Of a stretch of 64,000 nucleotides of DNA, positions 51,271-59,248 are shown in pieces; position 1 is the stretch's first letter; each line of letters starts with the position of its first letter. A program made the translations under genes and the position numbers. The notes under the pieces are model-generated. The model had not been told where the DNA came from, did not search any database, and was given only the letters and a program-made list of their open reading frames with translations. The stretch comes from Roseomonas marmotae (GTDB lineage: Bacteria > Pseudomonadota > Alphaproteobacteria > Acetobacterales > Acetobacteraceae), in assembly GCF_017654485.1 (NCBI RefSeq), contig NZ_CP061092.1, forward strand, positions 62,001-126,000, written 5' to 3'.

Positions 51271-52103
51271 ACATCGTCTCCCCTCCCTCCGACGTGCGGG
51301 ACCCGATGGCGCCGCTGCGCCGCGAATGGACCCGCCACACCCCGGCGCAGCGCATCGGCCGCTGGGCGGTCTGGCTGGTCTGCGTCGCCGCCGTGGTCTG
51401 GGCGGTCCGCAGCATCGACATCATCCCGGAGTTCCTCGTGGACGCGCCGGAGCAGATGGCGGACCTGCTGCTGCGGATGTGGCCTCCGGCCTTCTCCCAC
51501 TACTGGCCCGAGGTGCACCACGCGCTGGTCGAGACGTTGCACATCGCGACCCTCGGCACGCTGCTGTGCTTCGTGCTGGCCGTGCCGCTGGCCCTGCTGG
51601 CGGCGCGCAACATCTGCCCTATCCGGCCCCTCAACGTGCTGGCCCAGCTCGGGCTGGTGGCCTCCCGCTCGGTCAATTCGCTGGTCTGGGCGCTGCTCTT
51701 CGTGGCGATCTTCGGACCGGGCCCGGCGGCGGGCGTCTTCGCCATCGCCTTCCGCTCCGTGGGCTTCGTGGGCAAGCTGCTCAGCGAGGCGCTGGAGGAA
51801 ACCGCCCATGGCCCGCGCGAGGCGCTGCGCGCCACGGGCGCGCCCTGGGGGACGGAGGTGCTGAAGGGCGTCTGGCCGCAGGTGCAGCCGGCCTTCTGGG
51901 GCATCGCCCTGTTCCGCTGGGACATCAATGTGCGGGAAAGCGCCGTGCTAGGCCTCGTCGGCGCCGGCGGCATCGGCCTGGTGCTGGATGACGCCATCAA
52001 CTTCTTCCACTGGGACCGCGTGGCGATCATCCTGCTGTCCATCCTGGCGGTGGTCCTGATCGCGGAAGTGGTGGTGACCCGGCTGCGCACAAGGCTGCTG
52101 TGA
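51267..52103 (+). CDS. phosphonate-type ABC permease 2 (PhnE family)
   Basis: The 278-residue permease starts at an ATG overlapping the first permease stop. It carries EETAHGPREALRATGAPWGTEVLKGVWPQV (EAA loop), GLVGAGGIGLVLDDAINFF and about six membrane segments. Two distinct PhnE proteins in series occur in known phosphonate and phosphite importers. Its stop overlaps the glpD start, which couples transport to the dehydrogenase. Confidence 0.9.
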   Translation: MNIVSPPSDVRDPMAPLRREWTRHTPAQRIGRWAVWLVCVAAVVWAVRSIDIIPEFLVDAPEQMADLLLRMWPPAFSHYWPEVHHALVETLHIATLGTLLCFVLAVPLALLAARNICPIRPLNVLAQLGLVASRSVNSLVWALLFVAIFGPGPAAGVFAIAFRSVGFVGKLLSEALEETAHGPREALRATGAPWGTEVLKGVWPQVQPAFWGIALFRWDINVRESAVLGLVGAGGIGLVLDDAINFFHWDRVAIILLSILAVVLIAEVVVTRLRTRLL

Positions 52104-53608
52104 TGGCCGCTGATGTCCTGGACCTCCTGGTCATCGGTGGTGGCGCCAATGGCGCCGGCATCGCGCGGGATGCGGCTGGGCGGGGCCTCTCGGTGCTGCT
52201 GGCCGAACGCGGCGACCTTGCCGGGGCCACCTCCTCCGCCTCCTCCAAGCTGATCCATGGCGGGCTGCGCTACCTGGAGCACCGCGAGTTCCGCCTGGTG
52301 CGCGAGGCCCTGGCCGAGCGTGAGGTGCTGCTGCGCGCGGCGCCCCACATCATCTGGCCCATGCGCTTCGTGCTGCCGCACGAGCCGCAGATGCGGCCTC
52401 GTTGGATGCTGCGGGCAGGGCTTTTCCTCTACGATAACCTCGCCAGGCGCGTGACGCTGCCGGCCAGCCAGTCGCTGGATCTGCGGCGCCACCCCTGGGG
52501 CGCGCCGCTGCGCAAGGGGCTGGCCCATGGCTTCGCCTATTCAGATGCCTGGGTGGAGGATGCGCGGCTCGTCGTGCTGAACGCCCGCGATGCCGCCGCG
52601 CGCGGCGCCGAGATCTGCGTGCGAACCGAGTTCGTCTCGGCGCGGCGCGGTGTGGATTACTGGACCTGCGCGCTGCGTGACACCGGCACCGGCGCCATCC
52701 GCGAGATGCGGGCACGCGCCATCGCCAACGCGGCGGGCCCATGGGTCATGCAGGCGCTGGATGCGACAGGCGTCGCCGCGCCAGACAAGGTGCGGCTGGT
52801 GCGGGGCAGCCATATCGTGCTTCCCGCCCTCTATGAGGGCGAACAGGCCTATATCCTGCAGAACGACGACCGGCGCGTGGTCTTCGTCATCCCCTATGAA
52901 GGCCGCTTCACGCTGGTCGGCACCACCGACGTGCCGCATGACCCGGCCGACGGGCCGCCACGCTGCACCCCCGAGGAAGCGGCCTATCTCTGCCGCGCCG
53001 TCTCCCGCGCCTTCCGCCGCCCGATCGCGCCCGATGAGGTGGTGTGGAGCTATTCCGGCGTTCGCCCCTTGCACGATGACGGCGCCAGCGACCCTTCCGC
53101 TGTGACGCGAGACTACGTGCTGAAGCTGGACCGCAACGGCCCGCCCATGCTTTCGGTCTTCGGCGGCAAGATCACCACCTACCGGCGCCTCGCCGAGGAT
53201 GTGGTGACGCAGTTGGCGGGCGCGCTCGGCAAGGGCGGCAATCCCTGGACGGCGGGCGCCGCCCTGCCCGGGGGCGATCTCGGCGGCCTCAGCGCCGAAG
53301 GCTTCATCGAGGAAGCAGCGCGCCGATATCCCTTCCTGGACGCCGCACTGCTGCGGCGCCTGTTCCGCTGCTACGGCTCGGAGCTGGATCGCGTGCTGGG
53401 CCACGCGTGCTCAGCCGCAGAGCTGGGCCAGCATCTAGGGGGCGGCATCACCGAGCGCGAGCTGGAATGGATGCGGGCCGAGGAATGGGTGAGAGACCCC
53501 GAGGACGCGCTGTGGCGCCGCACCAAGCGCGGGCTGCACATGACGCAGCAGCAGCGTGACAGCTTCGCCGGCTTCTTCGCCCAGAACAGCGCGACCGCCA
53601 TGGGCTGA
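52103..53608 (+). CDS. glpD: glycerol-3-phosphate dehydrogenase (FAD, GlpD family)
   Basis: The 501-residue flavoprotein begins LDLLVIGGGANGAGIARDAAGRGLSVLLAERGDLAGATSSASSKLIHGGLRYLEH, the GlpD FAD-binding signature. It continues with PMRFVLPHEPQMRPRWMLRAGLFLYD, RGSHIVLPALYEG, TLVGTTDVPHD and FGGKITTYRRLAE. It oxidises sn-glycerol-3-phosphate to dihydroxyacetone phosphate at the membrane, passing electrons to quinone. The ATG shares one base with the permease stop, so it is the last gene of the ABC operon. This linkage is the best clue that the transported ligand is, or yields, glycerol-3-phosphate. Confidence 0.93.
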   Translation: MAADVLDLLVIGGGANGAGIARDAAGRGLSVLLAERGDLAGATSSASSKLIHGGLRYLEHREFRLVREALAEREVLLRAAPHIIWPMRFVLPHEPQMRPRWMLRAGLFLYDNLARRVTLPASQSLDLRRHPWGAPLRKGLAHGFAYSDAWVEDARLVVLNARDAAARGAEICVRTEFVSARRGVDYWTCALRDTGTGAIREMRARAIANAAGPWVMQALDATGVAAPDKVRLVRGSHIVLPALYEGEQAYILQNDDRRVVFVIPYEGRFTLVGTTDVPHDPADGPPRCTPEEAAYLCRAVSRAFRRPIAPDEVVWSYSGVRPLHDDGASDPSAVTRDYVLKLDRNGPPMLSVFGGKITTYRRLAEDVVTQLAGALGKGGNPWTAGAALPGGDLGGLSAEGFIEEAARRYPFLDAALLRRLFRCYGSELDRVLGHACSAAELGQHLGGGITERELEWMRAEEWVRDPEDALWRRTKRGLHMTQQQRDSFAGFFAQNSATAMG

Positions 53609-53640
53609 GATGCCGGCCTGAGCCGCCGCCGGCCCTCTGG

Positions 53641-53671
53641 CTGGCCGCACCGCTTCTGGCGTCGCGGCCAG
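53641..53671 (+). terminator. possible terminator after glpD
   Basis: CTGGCCGC (53641-53648) pairs with GCGGCCAG (53664-53671) across a 15-base loop, 33 bases past the glpD stop. It is GC-rich without a T-run, so the assignment is tentative. Confidence 0.35.
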
Positions 53672-53870
53672 GGTAACATCAGGCCTTCTCGATTCCTGCC
53701 CTCCAGCCGCCGTGCGGGAGGGCCGCCCACCTGTCACTGGATGCGGATGTTCCGCTCCGACCAACGACCGTGTGTGGATGAGCGGCCAGGCTGCTCCTGG
53801 TGGCCTGCACATTTCGTCAAACGACCGTTTCGTAGTGTTCACCCCCTCCGACCCATGATCGGGAGCCAGA

Positions 53871-54035
53871 ATGGCCCGCAAAACCCCGCTGAAGCGGCTG
53901 GGGGGCGGGGACGGCGTTCCGGGGTTCATCGCCTGTTACCGCGTCTCGACCGACAAGCAGGGCGCCAGCGGCCTCGGACTAGAGGCCCAGCAGGAGGCGG
54001 TTGAGCGCCATGTGCGCGCCGCCGGCGGCCGCGTC
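53871..54035 (+). pseudogene. serine recombinase/resolvase, N-terminal fragment
   Basis: MARKTPLKRLGGGDGVPGF is followed by IACYRVSTDKQGASGLGLEAQQEAVERHVRAAGGRV, the start of a resolvase/invertase domain with the catalytic serine in YRVSTDKQ. The sequence changes abruptly at about 54036 into an IS5 fragment in the opposite orientation, so only about 55 codons remain. Confidence 0.82.
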
Positions 54036-54079
54036 GCATATCGCTCATCGACATCGAAGAAGCCCGGCTGACCTGCCAT
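54036..54079 (-). pseudogene. IS5 transposase start fragment
   Basis: On the minus strand MAGQPGFFDVDERYAT matches the first residues of the IS5-group transposase at 45404-46472. The flanking non-coding sequence (GGCTCAGCGCCTCAACC near 54116) also matches that copy (near 46491). Only the end of the element survives, fused to the resolvase fragment. Confidence 0.8.
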
Positions 54080-54415
54080 CGCCACTGCCCCCCACTGATT
54101 GACCTCAGTGAACCGGCTCAGCGCCTCAACCACGAGGTTTTCGAAGCGTCCTCCTGGCCGTCGTGCTCGCCGTCCAACTGAGCGAGCGTTGCCGTAATCA
54201 GGTCCGGCGCCGCTTCCGGCCGAGAAGGCGGCGCGCATAGCGGGATGCCCGCTCTCCAACAGAGGGTGGCCCTCGCCGCCAGGCAGCGCCAGTACCGCTC
54301 TTCATGTCTGCGCTTCCTCGGAGCAGAAGCACCATTGCAAGGTGATATTGTTACGTTCTAGTGTCCTGATCGCGAAATTCCTACGATTATGCGGGTGAAC
54401 GTAGGGAGAGCCGCG
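54080..54415. other. IS-derived non-coding DNA
   Basis: The left third is the terminal sequence of the IS5 fragment. The right end, with AT-rich GTGATATTGTTACG, probably contains the left end of the IS630 element whose transposase starts at 54416. No gene was recognised. Confidence 0.4.
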
Positions 54416-54883
54416 ATGGGCAGACCGGCGGTAACGATGAGGTTGAGTGAGGCCGAACGTCGGGAACTGGAATCCCTGGCTCGGGCTCACAAGACCGGAC
54501 AGGCGATGGCGCGCCGGGCCCGCATTGTATTGGCCGCCGCCGCGGGCCTGGAGAACAAGGCGATCGGCGCTGAGGTCGGCGCGGACGCCAACACGGTCTC
54601 GAAGTGGCGGCGCCGCTTCGCCGTGCATCGCCTGGACGGGCTGCTCGATGAGCCCAGACCCGGCACTCCCCGCACGATCGGCGATGATGCGATCGCCGAT
54701 ACCATCCGGCTGACGCTGGAAACAACGCCGCCAGGTGCGACACATTGGTCTCTGCGCTCCATGGCCCGGGCCGTCGGGTATGCGCCATCGACCATCCACC
54801 GCATCTGGCGGGCCTTCAGGCTGCAGCCGCACCGGAGCGAGACCTTCAAGCTCTCCAATGACCCGCTCTTTGTCGAGAAGGTG
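54416..54883 (+). pseudogene. IS630-family transposase, N-terminal half
   Basis: MGRPAVTMRLSEAERRELESLAR, then ARRARIVLAAAAGLENKAIGAEVG and VSKWRRRFAVHRLDGLLDEPRPG are the helix-turn-helix region of an IS630-family transposase. The frame runs to SNDPLFVEKV and is then cut at 54884 by an IS3 element. The catalytic half is not found to the right of the IS3 element, so it has been lost. Confidence 0.87.
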
Positions 54884-54920
54884 TGGACTTGCCCTGGGAA
54901 AGTGGAGAGCGGTTGTTGAA

Positions 54921-55776
54921 CTATGCGACGGCCTCGAAGGCACAAGGGCTCTGATAGGCAAGTGCTGAGTGCCGTCGCCGCGGATTGTAGAAGCTGTCGA
55001 TATAGCGGCCAAGGGCGAGTTCGGCCTGCTGACGTGTGAGGAAGGTGGTTCGCCAGACCATCTCCGCCTTCAGGGTCTTGAAGACGGTCTCGACCATGGA
55101 GTTGTCGAAGCAGTTCCCCCTGCCACTCATCGAGATGGCGATGTCCGCATCGCGAAGCATCTTCTGGTACGCGCCCGAGCAGTATTGGCCACCTCGATCG
55201 GAATGCTGCACCAAGCCCGGTGGCGGTCTGCGCAACAGCAGGGCTCTTCGCAGCGCGGCCATGGGAAGTTCCTTCTTCAAGCGATCACCCACGGCCCAGC
55301 CGACGATCCGGCGCGAGTACAGGTCAACCACAATAGCCAGGTAGAGCCAGCCCTCTGCTGTCCAGATATACGAGATGTCGCTGCCCCACTTCTGGTCCGG
55401 CCCGGTGGTTGTGAAGTCCTGCTCCAGCAGGTTTGGGGCGACCGGATTGGTGTGCTGGCTGTCGGTGGTGCGCTTGAACCGCCGCTTCTGCAGCGCTTTC
55501 AGCCCATTGTCGCGCATCAAGCGGGCTAGCCGATGGCGCCCGATCGAGAGACCCTGGGCCTTCAGCTCGGCATGCATACGCGGACTGCCATAGGTCTCGT
55601 TGGAACAGGTGAAGTGACCGCGAATATGAGCCAGGAGGATCAGGTCCGCCCGCTGCCGCCGGCTGGCCATCCTCCCCTTCCAGGCATAGTACCCCGCTCG
55701 CACTCACGCCCAGAATACTGCACAGACGTGGCACCGGTGCTGTCGCCTTCTCCGCATCGATGAGCCGGAACTTCAT
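54921..55776 (-). pseudogene. IS3-family OrfB transposase with frameshift
   Basis: From the ATG at 55776, MKFRLIDAEKATAPVPRLCSILGVSASG is in one frame. An extra base in a run of four C at 55692-55695 then shifts to YYAWKGRMASRRQRAD and the whole DDE integrase core (QKWGSDISYIWTAEGWLYLAIVVDLYSRRIVGWA, HSDRGGQYCS, NCFDNSMVETVFKTLKAEM). Only this one-base change prevents a complete OrfB. Its OrfA is separated by the IS30 insertion. Confidence 0.87.
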
Positions 55777-55808
55777 CGACTTGTCTCCTTGGCGAAGAAG
55801 GCGGTGGT

Positions 55809-57029
55809 GGTTCAACTGGTCAGCGCAACGGCCTGGGCAAGGGTAGCGGCTGGTGTTTTGTAGCCAAGGGTTTTCCTTGGCCGGGTGTTGAGCCGCAGGG
55901 CGATCGTGTCGAGATCATCCTGGCTGTGAACGGATAGATCCGATCCCCTGGGCAGGTACTGCCGCAAAAGACCGTTGGTGTTCTCGTTGCTGCCCCGCTG
56001 CCAGGGGCTGCGGGGATCACAGAAGTATACCGCAACATCCGCCGCAACAGCGAAACGCTTGTGCTGGGCCAGCTCCATTCCGCGGTCCCAGGTCAGCGAC
56101 GACATCAGCCCCCGCGGAAGTTGCTGGACCTGCCGGACCAGCGCATCAACCACGCTCTCAGTATCTTTGCCATCCACCTGGACGAGCATCAGAAAGCGGG
56201 ATCGGCGCTCCACCAGGGTCGCAACATGCGTGTTCTTGCCACCTGAGAGCAGGTCGCCTTCCCAGTGGCCTGGAACAGCACGGTCCTCAATCTCGGCGGG
56301 GCGTTCGCGGATCGACACGGCGCCGATGATCTGCCCTCTGGGTTGTCCTTCCGTCGTGGAAGTCTTGGCGCGCCGCATCAGACGGCGGCTCCGGAGCGTC
56401 GCCAGCAGCTCTTTCTTCAGGACGCCGCGCGCCTGAATGAACAGGCTCCTGTAGATCGTCTCGTGCGACACCCGCATGGCCTCGTCGTCAGGGTACTCCA
56501 CCTCAAGCCAGCCGGATACCTGCTGTGGCGACCACTGCTGCGCCAGCTTCTCTGCCACCACGGCCTGCAGAGACCGATGGGTGGCCAGCAGGCACGGCTT
56601 GGGGCGGCACGCTTGCTGCCAGCTTCGTCCATCAGCAGCCATAGCACGATACTGCATGCGGCCACCATTGCGGCCGATCTCACGGCTGATGGTCGACGGC
56701 GATCGGCCGAGTTGCGCCGCGATCTGGCGTAAAGATAAGCCAGCCACCAGACCCCGCGATATCTCCTCGCGCTCCTCCAGCGTCAGAGCGCGGGCAGATC
56801 GCTGCCGCAGCGGCGGCGCAATACCGCCTTTGGCTTGCAGCACACCAAAGATCGAGCCCGCGGGCTTGCCGAGAGCCCGTCCGATGTCACTGAGCGACTG
56901 GCCGTCCTTCCATCGGATCCAAAGCTCCCTTTTCTGCTCCGCAGATAAGCCAGGCCGGCCGGTTCGCGCCATCGTGGATCCTCCCGGAACATCATGAAAT
57001 CAATCATGTTGCGCTGACCAGTTGAACCC
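55809..57029 (-). mobile_element. IS30-family element inside IS3
   Basis: The 1221-bp element is bounded by perfect 21-bp inverted repeats beginning GGTTCAACTGGTCAGCGCAA. It lies just after the A7 frameshift run of the host IS3 orfA and before its orfB. It carries one intact transposase gene. A short target duplication could not be identified with confidence. Confidence 0.88.
55812..56972 (-). CDS. IS30-family transposase
   Basis: The 386-residue protein has the IS30 N-terminal HTH domains (LSAEQKRELWIRWKDGQSLSDIGRALGKPAGSIFGVL, then GLSLRQIAAQLGRSPSTISREI). Its integrase core has HWEGDLLSGGKNTHVATLVERRSRF, LTWDRGMELAQHKRF and NENTNGLLRQYLPRGSDLS. All three acidic catalytic positions are present and the frame is intact, so it may be active. 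Confidence 0.93.
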   Translation of the reverse strand: MARTGRPGLSAEQKRELWIRWKDGQSLSDIGRALGKPAGSIFGVLQAKGGIAPPLRQRSARALTLEEREEISRGLVAGLSLRQIAAQLGRSPSTISREIGRNGGRMQYRAMAADGRSWQQACRPKPCLLATHRSLQAVVAEKLAQQWSPQQVSGWLEVEYPDDEAMRVSHETIYRSLFIQARGVLKKELLATLRSRRLMRRAKTSTTEGQPRGQIIGAVSIRERPAEIEDRAVPGHWEGDLLSGGKNTHVATLVERRSRFLMLVQVDGKDTESVVDALVRQVQQLPRGLMSSLTWDRGMELAQHKRFAVAADVAVYFCDPRSPWQRGSNENTNGLLRQYLPRGSDLSVHSQDDLDTIALRLNTRPRKTLGYKTPAATLAQAVALTS

Positions 57030-57292
57030 ACCTTTGCTTTTTTTAGCAGGTCCCGCTCTTGCCGCAGGATCTCGTTCTCCCGCCGGAGCCGCGCCAACTC
57101 CTTCTCCGCATCCGGGTGAGGGCCGGCCAGCAGCTCCGTCTCCTGCAGGCGACGTCTCCAATGGGTCAGCGTCGACTTGCCTACCCCGAGGTCGGCCGCC
57201 ACTTCGCCCACCGGCCGCCCGCTTGTCGACAACAGTCGGACCGCCTCACGCTTGAACTCCTCCGTCCAGCCACGCTGGTGTGGATCTCCCAT
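57030..57292 (-). pseudogene. IS3-family OrfA, 3' end cut by IS30
   Basis: WTEEFKREAVRLLSTSGRPVGEVAADLGVGKSTLTHWRRRL is the HTH, followed by the leucine-zipper region EKELARLRRENEILRQERDLLKKA. The gene reaches an A7-G slippery run (about 57037-57046), the normal site of -1 frameshifting into OrfB, and is then interrupted by the IS30 element. Confidence 0.85.
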
Positions 57293-57611
57293 CGCGCCCT
57301 CCAGGTTCTCATGACCTTACCTGAGCGCTCTCCACTTCTCCCGGGGAAGTCCAGATCGCCAATGGCGCGCCCATCCCGTGCCCTTCACCAGTTCGGAGCA
57401 CACCGAATCACGCCTCTCGCCAGTGCACCTCACACGAATGAGTCAGCAGTTCGTGGGGCGGGTATTCATGGCCGGAGCTGGCCGAGAGCGGCCAGTCCGC
57501 TCTTCGGCATGCCTCTCGGCAAAGCGGTCGTTAGCCTACAGGTCCAGCAGGCCATACCCACCCTACAGCCCATCTTCACCGGCAGCCGCTCCTAGGCAGC
57601 ACCAGTGGTCA

Positions 57612-57740
57612 GGACGAACAAGACGCCGGTCAGCGAGCCCGGTCGGACAGCTGCTCCGAGGCTTCAACGCCGCCTACAACGCCCGCCGCCAGCGCGTCCT
57701 CAACGGCGAGACACCCGACCAAGCCGTCAGGGAACGCCTC
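57612..57740 (+). pseudogene. IS481-type transposase C-terminal fragment, part 1
   Basis: The frame reads VGQLLRGFNAAYNARRQRVLNGETPDQAVRERL, the C-terminal end of an IS481-type integrase-core transposase. It runs into the IS256 element at 57741 and continues in frame on the other side at 59071 once one copy of the 8-bp duplication is removed. The catalytic core is missing upstream. Confidence 0.65.
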
Positions 57741-59062
57741 GGGAGTGTCAGAAATTTCGTGTGCGGCGGAGCGGTTAAACACGCTCAGGCCATGGCGCGG
57801 GTGAAGCGTTCGCCGAACAGGACGGCGAACTGAGCCTTGGCCATGGACCATTCCCGCGGCGGCATGGTCCACTCCTTCTCCGCCCGGTGCAAGACCAGAT
57901 ACAGAAGCTTCAGGGCAGCCTCATCCGTGGGGAAGTGCCCTCGGCCTCGGACCGCCCGGCGCAGCTTTGAGTTCAGCGCCTCGATGGCATTCGTGGTGTA
58001 GAGAAACCGCCGGATCTCGATGCTGAACGCGTAGAACGGCACCACCTCGGTCCAGGCACGGCGCCAGCTCTGGCCAATGGCGGGGTACTTCTGGCCCCAG
58101 AAGCCCGCTTCGAAAGCGGCCAGGGCCGCCTCGGCGGCTGTGGCGTCCACTGCCTGGTAGATGGCCTTCAGCGCCGCGGCCACCGCCTTGCGGTCCTTGT
58201 AGGCGACGAAGTCCAGGCTCTGCCGCAAGAGGTGGACAATGCAGGTCTGCACCACCGCTTCCGGGAACACCGCCACGATCGCTTCGGGAAAGCCCTTCAG
58301 CCCGTCCACCACGGCCAGCAGCAGGTCCTCGACACCCCGGCCGCGCAGCTCGTTCATCACCCGGAGCCAGAACTTCGCGCCCTCATTCTGCTCCAGCCAC
58401 AGGCCCAGGATCTCCTTGCCGCCGTCGGCCCGGACGCCGAGCGCGATGTGCACGGCCTTGTTGCGTACCAGCCCTTCGTCCCGGATCTTCACCCGCAGCG
58501 CATCAAAGAACACCACTGGATAGACGGGCTCCAGCGGCCGGTTCTGCCAGGCGGCAATCTCATCAAGCACGGCATCCGTCACAGCGCTGATCAGGTCCGG
58601 CGAGACGTCGATGCCGTAGAGTTCGCGCAGGTGACCCACGATCTCCCGCGCGCTCATGCCACGGGCGTACATGGAGATGACTTTGTCATCGAAGCCGGGG
58701 AAGCGCCGCTGATACTTGGCGATCAGTTGTGGATCGAAGCTCGCCTGCCGGTCCCGCGGGATCTCCAGCGCCAGCTTGCCGCTGTCGGTCACCACCGACT
58801 TCTGACCATAGCCGTTGCGGCTGTTGCCCTCGCCACCCTCTCCGGCAAGGTGGTGGTCCATCTCGGCGTTCAACGCCCGCTCGGCGAACGCCTTTTTCAG
58901 CTCATCCAGCAGGCCGCCCTGCTCGAAGGCTGATCGGGCATCGGCACCGGCCAACAACTGGTCCAGGATCGCATCCGGAATCCGCGGCTCTTTCCGTCGG
59001 GCCATGGGAGGTCTCCTTTGTCCCCACTATGCCCCGCCGCACACGAAATTTCTGACACTCCC
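57741..59062 (-). mobile_element. complete IS256-family element with 8-bp target duplication
   Basis: The 1322-bp element has long terminal inverted repeats: GGGAGTGTCAGAAATTTCGT and following bases, identical for about 29 bp. AACGCCTC occurs immediately outside both ends (57733-57740 and 59063-59070), the 8-bp duplication expected of IS256. The transposase gene is intact. Confidence 0.95.
57785..59005 (-). CDS. IS256-family mutator-type transposase
   Basis: The 406-residue protein has the mutator signature: FDDKVISMYARGMSAREIVGHLRELYG, PVVFFDALRVKIRDEGLVRNKAVHIALGV (first Asp), EDLLLAVVDGLKGFPEAIVAVFP (second Asp) and FLYTTNAIEALNSKLRRAVRGRGHFPTDEAALKLLYL. Length and frame are those of an active IS256 transposase. 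Confidence 0.95.
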   Translation of the reverse strand: MARRKEPRIPDAILDQLLAGADARSAFEQGGLLDELKKAFAERALNAEMDHHLAGEGGEGNSRNGYGQKSVVTDSGKLALEIPRDRQASFDPQLIAKYQRRFPGFDDKVISMYARGMSAREIVGHLRELYGIDVSPDLISAVTDAVLDEIAAWQNRPLEPVYPVVFFDALRVKIRDEGLVRNKAVHIALGVRADGGKEILGLWLEQNEGAKFWLRVMNELRGRGVEDLLLAVVDGLKGFPEAIVAVFPEAVVQTCIVHLLRQSLDFVAYKDRKAVAAALKAIYQAVDATAAEAALAAFEAGFWGQKYPAIGQSWRRAWTEVVPFYAFSIEIRRFLYTTNAIEALNSKLRRAVRGRGHFPTDEAALKLLYLVLHRAEKEWTMPPREWSMAKAQFAVLFGERFTRAMA

Positions 59063-59200
59063 AACGCCTCCGAGCTCGGCGCAGGCTCGCCCGCCCCAAA
59101 CCCGAAACACCTGAAGGTCGAGCCGGACCAGAGGACATCGCCCGCGCACGCCTCATCGTTGAGGATGCCAAGGAGGTCCCACAACCAGACAAGCTGCCTT
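59063..59200 (+). pseudogene. IS481-type transposase C-terminal fragment, part 2
   Basis: Joined to part 1 across the IS256 insertion, the frame continues RARRRLARPKPETPEGRAGPEDIARARLIVEDAKEVPQPDKLPL, a C-terminal tail I recall from IS481-type transposases. The native stop is not clear; the frame remains open toward the next gene. The perfect reading-frame restoration supports the IS256 boundaries. Confidence 0.65.
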
Positions 59201-59248
59201 TGACTGGGTGCTGGTGCTCCCTGCGCAGGATGATGGTATGGGCCGGGT

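Larger units (their letters stand above)
54884..57353 (-). mobile_element. IS3-family element interrupted by IS30
   Basis: The ends are imperfect inverted repeats: TGGACTTGCCCTGGGAAAGT on the left, and TGGACTTCCCCGGGAGAAGT when the right end is read inward. They enclose orfA (57030-57292) and orfB (54921-55776) on the minus strand, separated by an inserted IS30 element (55809-57029). No 3-bp target duplication is visible, and the sequences beyond the two ends are unrelated (IS630 on the left, IS481-related on the right), so one side was rearranged. Confidence 0.82.
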
